Shown piece by piece: positions 1 to 7,596 of a stretch of DNA of 64,000 nucleotides (within the stretch, counting starts at the first letter, position 1; every line of letters starts with the position of its first letter). The stretch is from Pseudomonas putida. Its GTDB lineage: Bacteria; Pseudomonadota; Gammaproteobacteria; Pseudomonadales; Pseudomonadaceae. A model generated the notes under the pieces. That model was given only the letters and a program-made list of their open reading frames with translations. It had not been told where the DNA came from and ran no database searches. Made by a program: the position numbers and the translations under genes. The DNA lies in contig NZ_CP011789.1 of assembly GCF_001636055.1 (NCBI RefSeq), forward strand, positions 5,208,001 to 5,272,000. Reading direction: 5' to 3'.

Positions 1-1
1 A

Positions 2-2431
2 TCAGAACCCTACACTGGCCTGCACATAGAAAGTGCGCGGCTCACCCACGTACAACCCCGCGTTGTTGTCGCTGGAACGGGTGTAGTACTGCTTGTCGAA
101 GATGTTCTTCACCCCCGCCGCCAGCTTCAGGTTCGACAGCTGCGGGCCGAAGTCATAACCACCACGCGCATGCCAGGTCACATAGCCCGGAATGTTGCCG
201 TACTGTCCATCGGCGCTCGGCTGGGTGATGTAGTTGCCGGTGAAGCTGCCGTCGGCATTGACCCCGGTGCCCGGTGCGCGCTGCTTGGATTGGGCATAGG
301 CATCCAGGTTCCAGGTCCAGCGGTTGATCTGGTAACGCAGCCCGGCCGTGGCCACCTGGCGCGAGTAGAACGGCAGGTCGCGGCCCTTGAAGCCAGGGAT
401 CTCACCTTCATAGGTGGCACGGGTGTAGGTGAAGCCGGCGTTGGCCGACAGGCCGTCCAGTCGCGGATCCAGGCCGGCCAGGTCATAGCGCACCGATGCC
501 TCGATACCCTGGTGCTTGGTCGCGCCCAGGTTGGTCCAGCCCACGTCGTTGCTGATGTACTGCAGTTCGTCGTCGAAGTCGATGTAGAACGCAGTCAGCT
601 CGCCAGCGAAGTGGCCGTCGTCATAGCGGGTACCGATCTCGTAGGTCTTGGCTTTCTCCGGCTCCAGGCCGTTGGCGGTGTTGTCACCCGAGCCGCCCTG
701 GCCCAGCTGGAAGTACTGCAGGCTACCGAACGAGGTCTCGTAATTGGCGAACAATTTCCACGCCTCGGACATGTGGTACATCACGCTCAGGGCCGGCAGC
801 GGCTCGTTGCTGGTGATGCTGCGGTTCTTCTCCGGCACCGGGCGGTTGTTGGTGTCCAGCACCGGACGGTCGCGCCAATCGGTGTTGATGTGCTCGAAGC
901 GGATGCCTGGGGTGATGGTCCAGTTGCCAACGTCGATCTTGTCATCGATGTAGTAGGCACTGGCCTCGGTACCGCCAGTACGGTCCTGGTAGACGTGGCC
1001 ATCGGAGGTCGGGGTGACGGTCGGCACGTTGTCGATCAGCGCCAGGCGTGATGCCTGCTCGCGCATGGTTTCCTTCAGGTAGCGATAACCGACGCTGACT
1101 TCCTGGGTCACAGGCCCGGTGAAGAAGACCCGCGACACGCGTGGCTCGATACCGAAGGTGGTGTAGTTACGCGGGAACGACGACAGGGTGCGCTGGTCGC
1201 GGGCGGCAATGGCGCTGCCGCGGAAGCTGTCGGTGTAGTAGGTCAGCACTTCGAATTGAGTGGCTTCGTCGAGCTGGCGCTGCCACTTGAACGAGACGTC
1301 CTTGCGACGGCCGCTGAAGTAGTCGTAGTCGCGTACCGACTGGTAAGGATCGCGGTCGAACTGCGCCTGGGTCAGGCCACCGGGCATGTCGGCGCGGCCG
1401 TCATAGTAGTGGAAGTTGAGCCAGAACTCGTCGCTGTCGGTGGGTGCCCAGTGGGTCTTGAGCAGCACGTCATCGATGTCGTTGTCGTTGTTGCTGCGGC
1501 GGTAGCCGTTACCGTTGACGCCGGAGTACAGCAACGCGACGCCGATGCCGTTGTCGGCAGTACCGCCGACGAAGGCCGACTCGGTGTGTTTCCAGCCACC
1601 GTACCTGGAGGTTTCCAGGGTGGTGCCCAGCTCGGCCGTGGCTTTTTCAGGGATCGCCCGGGTGACGAAGTTGATGACCCCGCCGACGTTCTGCGGGCCA
1701 TAACGCACCGAGCCTGCACCGCGGACCACGTCGATGCTGTCGAGGTTGCCCGAGGAGATCGGCGCCATCGACAACTGCGGCTGGCCATAAGGAGCAAAGG
1801 CCGCCGGCACGCCGTCGATCAGCACGGTCGAGCGTGGCGACAGGCGCGAGGTCAGGCCGCGCACCCCGACGTTGAGCGACAGATCACTGCCGCCGGTGCC
1901 GTTGGAGTCCTGTACCTGCACACCCGGGATACCACGCAGCGCGTCGCGCACGTTCATGGTGCCCTGCTCGACCATTTCCTGGCGGCGCACCACGGTACGC
2001 GCACCGGGGTGGTTCTGCACCACGGTCTGGTCGGCATCGCCCAACCAGTCACCCACCACCTTCACATCCGTAGGCGCCAGTTCCAGGCTACCGGTGGTCA
2101 AGGTGCCAGCGCTCTGCACCGGCTTGACCACCACGGTGTCCTGGGACATCTCGTAGGTCAGCCCGCTGCCTTGCAGCAACTGTTGCAGTGCCTGCTCGGG
2201 GGCCAGATTACCGGACACCGCCGGCGCCTGTTTGCCGGCCACCAGGTCCGGGCTGAAGAACAGTTGCAGGTTGGTCTGCTGGCCAAGCTGGGCCAAGGCC
2301 TGGGCCAGCGGTTGGGCCTGGATCTGGATGGCGGCCGGGGCCTGGGCGGCATAACCGTGGGTGGCAGCGGCGCTGACCGCCAGGGCTAGCGCCAGGCGGC
2401 GCAGATGAAGCAGGGGCTTGTTGTTGTTCAC
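2..2431 (-). CDS. fecA: FecA-type TonB-dependent ferric siderophore/citrate receptor
   Basis: Outer-membrane receptor of 809 aa. A signal peptide ending near AATHGYA-A is followed by an STN (secretin/TonB N-terminal) signalling domain at about residues 30-105. The plug (about 125-260, with GVRGL and the VVRGAGSVRYGPQ segment) and a 22-strand barrel ending in Phe come next (ASVGF). The STN domain marks a transducing receptor that reports ligand binding to a FecR anti-sigma factor, and fecR and fecI lie directly upstream on the same strand. The best family fit is FecA (ferric dicitrate), but the true ligand cannot be read from sequence. The stop codon sits at the window edge and the gene is complete. 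Confidence 0.9.
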   Translation of the reverse strand: MNNNKPLLHLRRLALALAVSAAATHGYAAQAPAAIQIQAQPLAQALAQLGQQTNLQLFFSPDLVAGKQAPAVSGNLAPEQALQQLLQGSGLTYEMSQDTVVVKPVQSAGTLTTGSLELAPTDVKVVGDWLGDADQTVVQNHPGARTVVRRQEMVEQGTMNVRDALRGIPGVQVQDSNGTGGSDLSLNVGVRGLTSRLSPRSTVLIDGVPAAFAPYGQPQLSMAPISSGNLDSIDVVRGAGSVRYGPQNVGGVINFVTRAIPEKATAELGTTLETSRYGGWKHTESAFVGGTADNGIGVALLYSGVNGNGYRRSNNDNDIDDVLLKTHWAPTDSDEFWLNFHYYDGRADMPGGLTQAQFDRDPYQSVRDYDYFSGRRKDVSFKWQRQLDEATQFEVLTYYTDSFRGSAIAARDQRTLSSFPRNYTTFGIEPRVSRVFFTGPVTQEVSVGYRYLKETMREQASRLALIDNVPTVTPTSDGHVYQDRTGGTEASAYYIDDKIDVGNWTITPGIRFEHINTDWRDRPVLDTNNRPVPEKNRSITSNEPLPALSVMYHMSEAWKLFANYETSFGSLQYFQLGQGGSGDNTANGLEPEKAKTYEIGTRYDDGHFAGELTAFYIDFDDELQYISNDVGWTNLGATKHQGIEASVRYDLAGLDPRLDGLSANAGFTYTRATYEGEIPGFKGRDLPFYSRQVATAGLRYQINRWTWNLDAYAQSKQRAPGTGVNADGSFTGNYITQPSADGQYGNIPGYVTWHARGGYDFGPQLSNLKLAAGVKNIFDKQYYTRSSDNNAGLYVGEPRTFYVQASVGF

Positions 2432-2539
2432 GTCTTCGATCAGTCCTGAAAGTCGGGATGAATGCCAACCGCATGCAAATGTAAATGCTTGGCAGTTGCA
2501 GCTGGCGGGGAAGACGAACGAGGCGAAAAAAACCTGAAT

Positions 2540-3523
2540 TTATTTCGCGATTATTTCGCTGGAGCCGTCGGAGTGGGTTTTCACGGCCACCGGCAGGATG
2601 TTCGGCAGGGCCCGCAGCAGCGCATCCGGATCGTCGGTGCTGAAGGTGCTGGAAAGGCGCAGGTTGGCAACCTTGCCCGGTGCGACATACAGCGGATGGC
2701 GGCGGTAGCGCGAGACTTCACTGACCACTTCGGCGAGGGTGGCGTTATCGAACACCAGCTTGCCCTGGCGCCAGGCGGTGAGCGTGGCGGCGTTGATCGT
2801 GTAGGGCGCGGCGACCTTGCCCTGGTGGTCGATATGCGCGCCCTGCCCTGCCCCCAACTGCGCCAGCGAGCCCGCCGCGCCCTCGACCTTCACCGCCCCC
2901 TGCTCGACGGCAACCCGGGTCAGGCCGTTGTCCTGACGCACGTCGAAACGGGTGCCGGTAACGGTGACGCTGCCTTGCGCGGTATCGACCACGAACGGTC
3001 GGCTGCTGTCGTGGGCGACGCTGAACATCGCCTCGCCGGCCAGCAGCCGCAGTTGCCGGCGCCCGGCGCTGAACGCAACGTCGATGCGCGTGGCACTGTT
3101 GAGCTCCAGGCGCGAGCCGTCCGGGAGCTCGAACAGGCGCCGCTCGCCCGCCTGCGTGGCGAGCACCTCGTGGTGGTTCATTTGCTGGTACTGCCAGCCG
3201 CCCCAACCCAGGCCAAGCGCAGCCAGCGCCACCCCCGCGGCCAGGGCCTGGCGCAGCAGGCGCCTGCGCGGCAGTTGGCGCACTGGCTCTGGTTCCCACA
3301 AGGCTTCGAGGCGCTCGGGAGGGATGAAATCGGCTGCACACCACAACCTGCCGAGCAGTTCGTATTCCTGCCGGTGCTCGGGGCGCTCGTCCAGCCAATG
3401 CTGCAGACGCTCGCGCAGGGCGCTGTCATCGGGCGCGTCCTGCATGCGAACAAACCAGGCGGCGGCCTGTTCGCGCGGGTTGTCGGCGCCTTGCTGATTC
3501 ATCGAAAGGGTCTCCTGACTCAT
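2540..3523 (-). CDS. fecR: FecR-family anti-sigma factor / signal transducer
   Basis: Protein of 327 aa. The N-terminal cytoplasmic anti-sigma domain (DUF4880-like, residues 10-55, with WFVRMQ and WLDERPEHRQEYE) is followed by one transmembrane segment near residues 90-110 (LAAGVALAALGLGWGGW). The periplasmic FecR domain (about 120-220, LPDGSRLELNSATRIDV) and an STN-like C-terminus come next. It holds or activates the FecI sigma factor in response to the FecA STN domain. Its start overlaps the fecI stop by 4 bp (ATGA), which implies translational coupling. A second ATG seven codons in is an alternative start. Confidence 0.92.
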   Translation of the reverse strand: MSQETLSMNQQGADNPREQAAAWFVRMQDAPDDSALRERLQHWLDERPEHRQEYELLGRLWCAADFIPPERLEALWEPEPVRQLPRRRLLRQALAAGVALAALGLGWGGWQYQQMNHHEVLATQAGERRLFELPDGSRLELNSATRIDVAFSAGRRQLRLLAGEAMFSVAHDSSRPFVVDTAQGSVTVTGTRFDVRQDNGLTRVAVEQGAVKVEGAAGSLAQLGAGQGAHIDHQGKVAAPYTINAATLTAWRQGKLVFDNATLAEVVSEVSRYRRHPLYVAPGKVANLRLSSTFSTDDPDALLRALPNILPVAVKTHSDGSSEIIAK

Positions 3524-4008
3524 CTGGTAGTCACGTCCAGGTGCTCACGCAGATGTCGGAGCGTGCGAATCATATACTTTTCGACCATGTTCTTGGTCAA
3601 ACCCATGCGCTCGGCGATCTCGGCCTGGGTCAAGCCTTCGAGCTTCTGCCAGATGAACACCCGCCGACAGTTGACCGGCAGTTGCGCCAGCGCCCGCTCG
3701 ACCGTGTCGGCCAACTCCAGCGCGTGCATATAGGCTTCCGGGTCGCCGCCATGGCCGGTGCCTTCATCGAACAGTTCAATTTCCAGGGCCTGACGGCGGT
3801 CTTCGCGACGGAAACCATCCACCGCAATATTGCGCGCGGTCTGGTGCAGATAGGCGCGCGGCTGCTCGACCTGCTCGCGCGGATTTTCCAGTACGCGGAC
3901 GAAGGCATCGTGGGCGAGATCCTCGGCCTGCTGACGACTGCGCAACTTGCGCGTCCAGGTGCCGATCAGCTCGTGATAGTGGTCGAGAAAGCCTTTGTGT
4001 CCGGACAC
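3520..4008 (-). CDS. fecI: FecI-family ECF sigma factor
   Basis: Extracytoplasmic-function sigma factor, 162 aa from a GTG start. Region 2 (AEDLAHDAFVRVLE, about residues 30-45) and region 4 helix-turn-helix (LTQAEIAERMGL, about 130-142) are clear. The open frame extends 61 codons further upstream, but that part (GHAERVHPCRN...) does not look like a sigma factor, so I start at VSGHKGF as in other Pseudomonas FecI proteins. The ribosome-binding site is weak. It is expected to direct transcription of the downstream fecA. A Fur-box-like sequence lies 40-60 bp upstream, which would give iron repression. Confidence 0.88.
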   Translation of the reverse strand: MSGHKGFLDHYHELIGTWTRKLRSRQQAEDLAHDAFVRVLENPREQVEQPRAYLHQTARNIAVDGFRREDRRQALEIELFDEGTGHGGDPEAYMHALELADTVERALAQLPVNCRRVFIWQKLEGLTQAEIAERMGLTKNMVEKYMIRTLRHLREHLDVTTR

Positions 4009-4046
4009 GGTCTGGCTCGTCAGGGAGGCGGGGACAAGAAGTCGCA

Positions 4047-4065
4047 AATAGTAATACTTCTTATT
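4047..4065 (-). promoter_or_regulatory. candidate Fur box upstream of fecI
   Basis: On the minus strand a 19-mer (AATAAGAAGTATTACTATT) matches 11 of 19 positions of the classical Fur consensus. It sits about 40 bp upstream of the fecI GTG, where iron-responsive fecI promoters are normally controlled. No binding data; position and match only. Confidence 0.4.
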
Positions 4066-4388
4066 AAAAGCGGCAAATCGGCGTGTGCCTGTTCGACCGA
4101 GGGCATTTTTTCGCCTTGGTAACAAAAAATTTATCGATGGATTCCGGCACGGATGTACCCGCTCTGCGTGGCCATAAATATGAACACCCAAGTGCTTTTC
4201 GCGAACGAGTACGGCGCCGCCAAAACACCGTGACGCCTATGAAAACGGGTTCGCTGGCGAACGGGCCGACATGCTCCATTCCACAATTCTTTACGCTGGA
4301 ATTGGCCTGGGGAACATCTGCCGGTCACACGAGTCGGTTATTCAAATGGCTGCTCGTCGATTGCACCGGAACACGCCGGGATTGCGGG

Positions 4389-4417
4389 TTGATTCTGCAT
4401 TCCTCACGCCCTAAAGT
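4389..4417 (+). promoter_or_regulatory. candidate sigma70 promoter for speC
   Basis: TTGATT (4389-4394) and TAAAGT (4412-4417) separated by 17 bp, upstream of speC. It would produce a 5' leader of roughly 190 nt. It is one plausible promoter judged by eye only. Confidence 0.35.
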
Positions 4418-4614
4418 GCGCGCCGAACGTCCATGCTGGAAACGATCCATCCGGCTCAAGTACTGACGACGAGACAGCAAGGCCGCCGCTTTTTACAGCG
4501 ACCTTTTTGCTTTCGGCGACATGCCTTGGGAAGTAGGCGAACCAAAGTGGGGATACGGAGGACGTTCAGTTTGCAGCCACTTATCTTTTCAGTTTGCCCA
4601 TGGAGTCCCTAAGC

Positions 4615-5778
4615 ATGTCGATCCAGGTCGAAGACTATTTCGCGCGCGATACCTTCCAGAAAATGAAGGCGTTCGCCGACAAGCAGGAAACCCCGTTCGT
4701 ACTCATCGACACCCAGATGATCAGCCAGGCCTACGACGACCTGCGCGCGGGCTTCGAATTCGCCAAAGTCTACTACGCAGTCAAGGCCAACCCGGCGGTC
4801 GAGATCATCGACCTGCTCAAGGATAAAGGCTCGAGCTTCGACATCGCCTCGATCTACGAGCTGGACAAGGTGCTGGGCCGTGGTGTCAGCGCCGACCGCA
4901 TCAGCTACGGCAACACCATCAAGAAGTCCAAGGACATCCGCTACTTCTACGAGAAGGGCGTGCGTCTCTACGCCACCGACTCCGAAGCCGACCTGCGCAA
5001 CATCGCCAAGGCCGCGCCGGGCTCGAAGGTGTACGTGCGTATCCTCACCGAAGGCTCGACCACTGCCGACTGGCCGCTGTCGCGTAAATTCGGTTGCCAG
5101 ACCGACATGGCCATGGACCTGCTGATCCTGGCCCGCGACCTGGGGCTGGTGCCCTACGGCATCTCCTTTCACGTCGGTTCCCAGCAGCGCGACATCAGCG
5201 TCTGGGACGCGGCCATCGCCAAGGTCAAGGTGATCTTCGAGCGCCTGAAGGAAGAAGACGGCATCGAGCTGAAGCTGATCAACATGGGCGGCGGCTTCCC
5301 GGCCAACTACATCACCCGCACCAACAGCCTGGAAACCTACGCCGAAGAGATCATCCGCTTCCTCAAGGAAGACTTCGGTGACGACCTCCCGGAAATCATC
5401 CTGGAGCCGGGCCGTTCGCTGATCGCCAACGCCGGTATCCTGGTCAGCGAAGTGGTGTTGGTGGCGCGCAAGTCGCGCACCGCGGTCGAGCGCTGGATCT
5501 ACACCGACGTGGGCAAGTTCTCCGGCCTGATCGAAACCATGGACGAAGCCATCAAGTTCCCGATCTGGACCGAGAAGAAAGGTGAAGCCGAAGAAGTGGT
5601 GATCGCCGGCCCGACCTGCGACAGCGCCGATATCATGTACGAGAACTACAAGTACGGCCTGCCGCTGAACCTGGCCATTGGCGACCGCCTGTACTGGCTG
5701 TCGACTGGTGCCTACACCACCAGCTACAGCGCGGTGGAGTTCAACGGTTTCCCGCCGCTGAAGGCGTTCTACCTGTAA
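4615..5778 (+). CDS. speC: ornithine decarboxylase, alanine-racemase fold (PLP)
   Basis: Makes putrescine from L-ornithine in the cytoplasm (polyamine synthesis). Length is 387 aa, the usual length of the Pseudomonas SpeC family. The PLP lysine lies in YYAVKANP (about residues 52-59). The phosphate-binding GGGFP loop, the EPGRS motif and the C-terminal CDSAD segment with the conserved active-site Cys are present. I start at ATG 4615, where GGAG lies 9 nt upstream, rather than the in-frame ATG seven codons earlier. It lies between the fec and piu iron modules, which is conserved synteny in P. putida relatives. A perfect hairpin follows the stop. Confidence 0.94.
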   Translation: MSIQVEDYFARDTFQKMKAFADKQETPFVLIDTQMISQAYDDLRAGFEFAKVYYAVKANPAVEIIDLLKDKGSSFDIASIYELDKVLGRGVSADRISYGNTIKKSKDIRYFYEKGVRLYATDSEADLRNIAKAAPGSKVYVRILTEGSTTADWPLSRKFGCQTDMAMDLLILARDLGLVPYGISFHVGSQQRDISVWDAAIAKVKVIFERLKEEDGIELKLINMGGGFPANYITRTNSLETYAEEIIRFLKEDFGDDLPEIILEPGRSLIANAGILVSEVVLVARKSRTAVERWIYTDVGKFSGLIETMDEAIKFPIWTEKKGEAEEVVIAGPTCDSADIMYENYKYGLPLNLAIGDRLYWLSTGAYTTSYSAVEFNGFPPLKAFYL

Positions 5779-5783
5779 TACCC

Positions 5784-5807
5784 GAACGGGGCCGCAAGGC
5801 CCCGTTC
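5784..5807 (+). terminator. hairpin after speC
   Basis: Perfect 10-bp GC-rich stem with a GCAA tetraloop five bases after the speC stop. There is no long T-run, so termination strength is uncertain. Confidence 0.6.
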
Positions 5808-5820
5808 TCGTTCGTGTCGT

Positions 5821-5912
5821 CCTGTACTGGCCCCTTCGCGGGTACAGCGCCAGATTTCAATGTGGCGCGGTCCCTGTGGGAGCGGGTTTACCCGCGAAGA
5901 GGCCAGTACAGG
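5821..5912. repeat. REP element pair (inverted)
   Basis: A Pseudomonas REP sequence (CCTGTGGGAGCGGG...CCCGCG, 5873-5904). In addition, the 24-nt ends of the interval (5821-5844 and 5889-5912) are inverted copies with one mismatch. It lies between the convergent speC and Sel1 genes and probably acts as a bidirectional terminator or BIME. Confidence 0.75.
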
Positions 5913-5917
5913 CGACA

Positions 5918-6667
5918 TCATTCTTCGCGCCGCTCCAGTTCCTCGGCATAGCGCGCGGCAAAGCTCATCAGCACCGGCCCTGCGTTCTGTAACGTCACCA
6001 ATGCACTGCGCAGAAAGCTCAGGTTGCCCTCCCCTCGCGCCCGCTCGAACCATGGCGCAGCCTCGGCGACCTCACCTCGCTCCACCAGCACCAGCGCCAA
6101 ACTGAACATTCCGCGAAAATCCCCCGCCTCGGCCGAACGCCGATACCAGCGCACCGCCCGCACCGGGCTCGCGGTCGTGGCGATGCCCTGCTCCAGATAA
6201 CGTCCGTACAGGTTCATCGACTTGGCATGCCCCATATGCGCCGCCTTCTCGTAGCAGAACAGCGCCTGCGCCTGGTTCACCGGCACTCCACGTCCGGTCG
6301 CCAGCAGGTTGCCCAGATTGTAGAGGCCCCACTCGGAGTCGGCATCGGCGGCCTGTGCGTAATGGATGGCCGCCTGGGTCAGGTCGATCTCCCCACCCCA
6401 GCCGTGCTCCAGGCAACGCCCCAGCATGTTGAAGGCCATGGCATTGCCAGCCTGCGCGGCAATGGCAAACCAATGCCGCGCCAAGCGTTCATCCTGTTCG
6501 ATACCGTGCCCGTCGAGCAGGATCTGCCCAAGCAATGCCTGCGCCTCGACCACACCTTGCCCCGCTGCGGCAAGAATCGCCTGGGCGGCCTTGCCAGGGC
6601 TGTGCTCAAGCATGGCCTTGAGCCCGGCGACATCGACCACGTCCTCACGGCGCAACTGATACGACAT
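5918..6667 (-). CDS. Sel1-repeat (tetratricopeptide-like) protein
   Basis: Protein of 249 aa built from Sel1-like repeats (LLGQILLDGHGIEQDERLAR, MLGRCLEHGWGGEIDLTQA, NLGNLLATGRGVPVNQAQA and further copies), with no signal peptide. Sel1 repeats are protein-protein interaction scaffolds and no enzymatic function is implied. The start is ATG 6667 with GGAGG 7 nt upstream. It overlaps nothing critical and directly follows piuC on the same strand, so the two are probably co-transcribed. The same piuC-Sel1 pairing occurs in P. aeruginosa (PA4515-PA4516). Confidence 0.88.
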   Translation of the reverse strand: MSYQLRREDVVDVAGLKAMLEHSPGKAAQAILAAAGQGVVEAQALLGQILLDGHGIEQDERLARHWFAIAAQAGNAMAFNMLGRCLEHGWGGEIDLTQAAIHYAQAADADSEWGLYNLGNLLATGRGVPVNQAQALFCYEKAAHMGHAKSMNLYGRYLEQGIATTASPVRAVRWYRRSAEAGDFRGMFSLALVLVERGEVAEAAPWFERARGEGNLSFLRSALVTLQNAGPVLMSFAARYAEELERREE

Positions 6668-6669
6668 GC

Positions 6670-7350
6670 TCAAACCTCCGCCCAGCGACGCAACAGGTTG
6701 TGGTAGGTGCCGGTCAGTTGCAGCAGCGACGGATGATCGGGCACATCGGCACCGAGCTGGCGTATGGCGTTGTCCATCTCGAACAGCAGCGTGCGCTGGC
6801 CATCGTCGCGCACCAGGCTCTGGGTCCAGAAGAACGCCGCGTAACGCTCGCCACGGGTCACCGGGTTGACCTTGTGCAGGCTGGTGCCTGGATACAGCAC
6901 CATGTCGCCTGCCGCCAGCTTGACCTGCTGCACACCGTAGGTGTCCTGGATCACCAGTTCGCCGCCGTCGTAGCTGTCCGGCTCACTGAGAAACAGCGTG
7001 GACGAAAGGTCGGTGCGCACCCGCTCGGGGCTGCCCTTGGGCTGGCGCAATGCATTGTCGATGTGGAAGCCGAAGTTGCCACCCTCGCGGTAGCAATTGA
7101 CCAGCGGCGGGAACACCTTGTGCGGCAACGCCGCCGACATGAACAGCGAATTGCGCCATAGCCGGTCGATCAGCGCGCTGCCGATCTCCTTGGCCAGGGC
7201 GTGGCCTTCGGGCAGTTGCAGGTTGTGCTTGGCCTTGGCCGACTGGTAGCCGGCAGTGACCTTGCCATCAGCCCAGTCAGCCTGTTCCAGCGCCTGGCGG
7301 ATGCGGGAAATCTCGTCGGCGTCGAACAGGCCGGGGATGTGCAGAAGCAT
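6670..7350 (-). CDS. piuC: PKHD-type Fe(II)/2-oxoglutarate dioxygenase PiuC
   Basis: Protein of 226 aa from ATG 7350 (MLLHIPGLF), the typical PiuC length. The longer open frame upstream has no family similarity. The double-stranded beta-helix iron ligands are visible: His96-x-Asp98 (FGFHID) and distal His159 (GTSLHK). The 2-oxoglutarate-binding Arg169 (GERYAAFFW) is also present. It sits divergent from the piuA receptor and is iron-regulated in relatives. Its substrate is unknown; a role in siderophore-dependent iron uptake is inferred from context. Confidence 0.92.
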   Translation of the reverse strand: MLLHIPGLFDADEISRIRQALEQADWADGKVTAGYQSAKAKHNLQLPEGHALAKEIGSALIDRLWRNSLFMSAALPHKVFPPLVNCYREGGNFGFHIDNALRQPKGSPERVRTDLSSTLFLSEPDSYDGGELVIQDTYGVQQVKLAAGDMVLYPGTSLHKVNPVTRGERYAAFFWTQSLVRDDGQRTLLFEMDNAIRQLGADVPDHPSLLQLTGTYHNLLRRWAEV

Positions 7351-7512
7351 GCGCGGGTTACCTGGCAGAGGGCAAAGGCCCCAATGATATTGATTGCCTT
7401 TTGCGACAGGCAAGTGCCGTTTGGGCAATCACTTTGATACAGATGGCGGGCGCAGACGCATGAACCCGGAAAAACCGTAAGGGCAAAATGTAAAGATTGT
7501 AAGTTTCTTGCG

Positions 7513-7535
7513 AATGGTAACGAGTCTCAATTGTT
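7513..7535 (+). promoter_or_regulatory. candidate Fur box between piuC and piuA
   Basis: In the 246-bp divergent region (7351-7596), an AT-rich stretch contains GGTAACGAGTCTCAATTGT, about 10 of 19 matches to the Fur consensus. It lies 60-85 bp upstream of the piuA start and could serve both divergent genes. Confidence 0.4.
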
Positions 7536-7596
7536 ACTTACAATTGCTTACATTAACATCCGCGGCCTTCACACCTTGGGGAAGGTCAAAAACAAC

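Larger units (their letters stand above)
4009..4614. other. divergent intergenic region fecI / speC (606 bp)
   Basis: No convincing coding sequence. The fecI side holds the AT-rich Fur-box-like stretch. The speC side holds a candidate sigma70 promoter and a long untranslated leader (about 190 nt) with several short GC-rich stems around 4470-4515. The open frames here lack a ribosome-binding site or family-like content. Confidence 0.5.
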
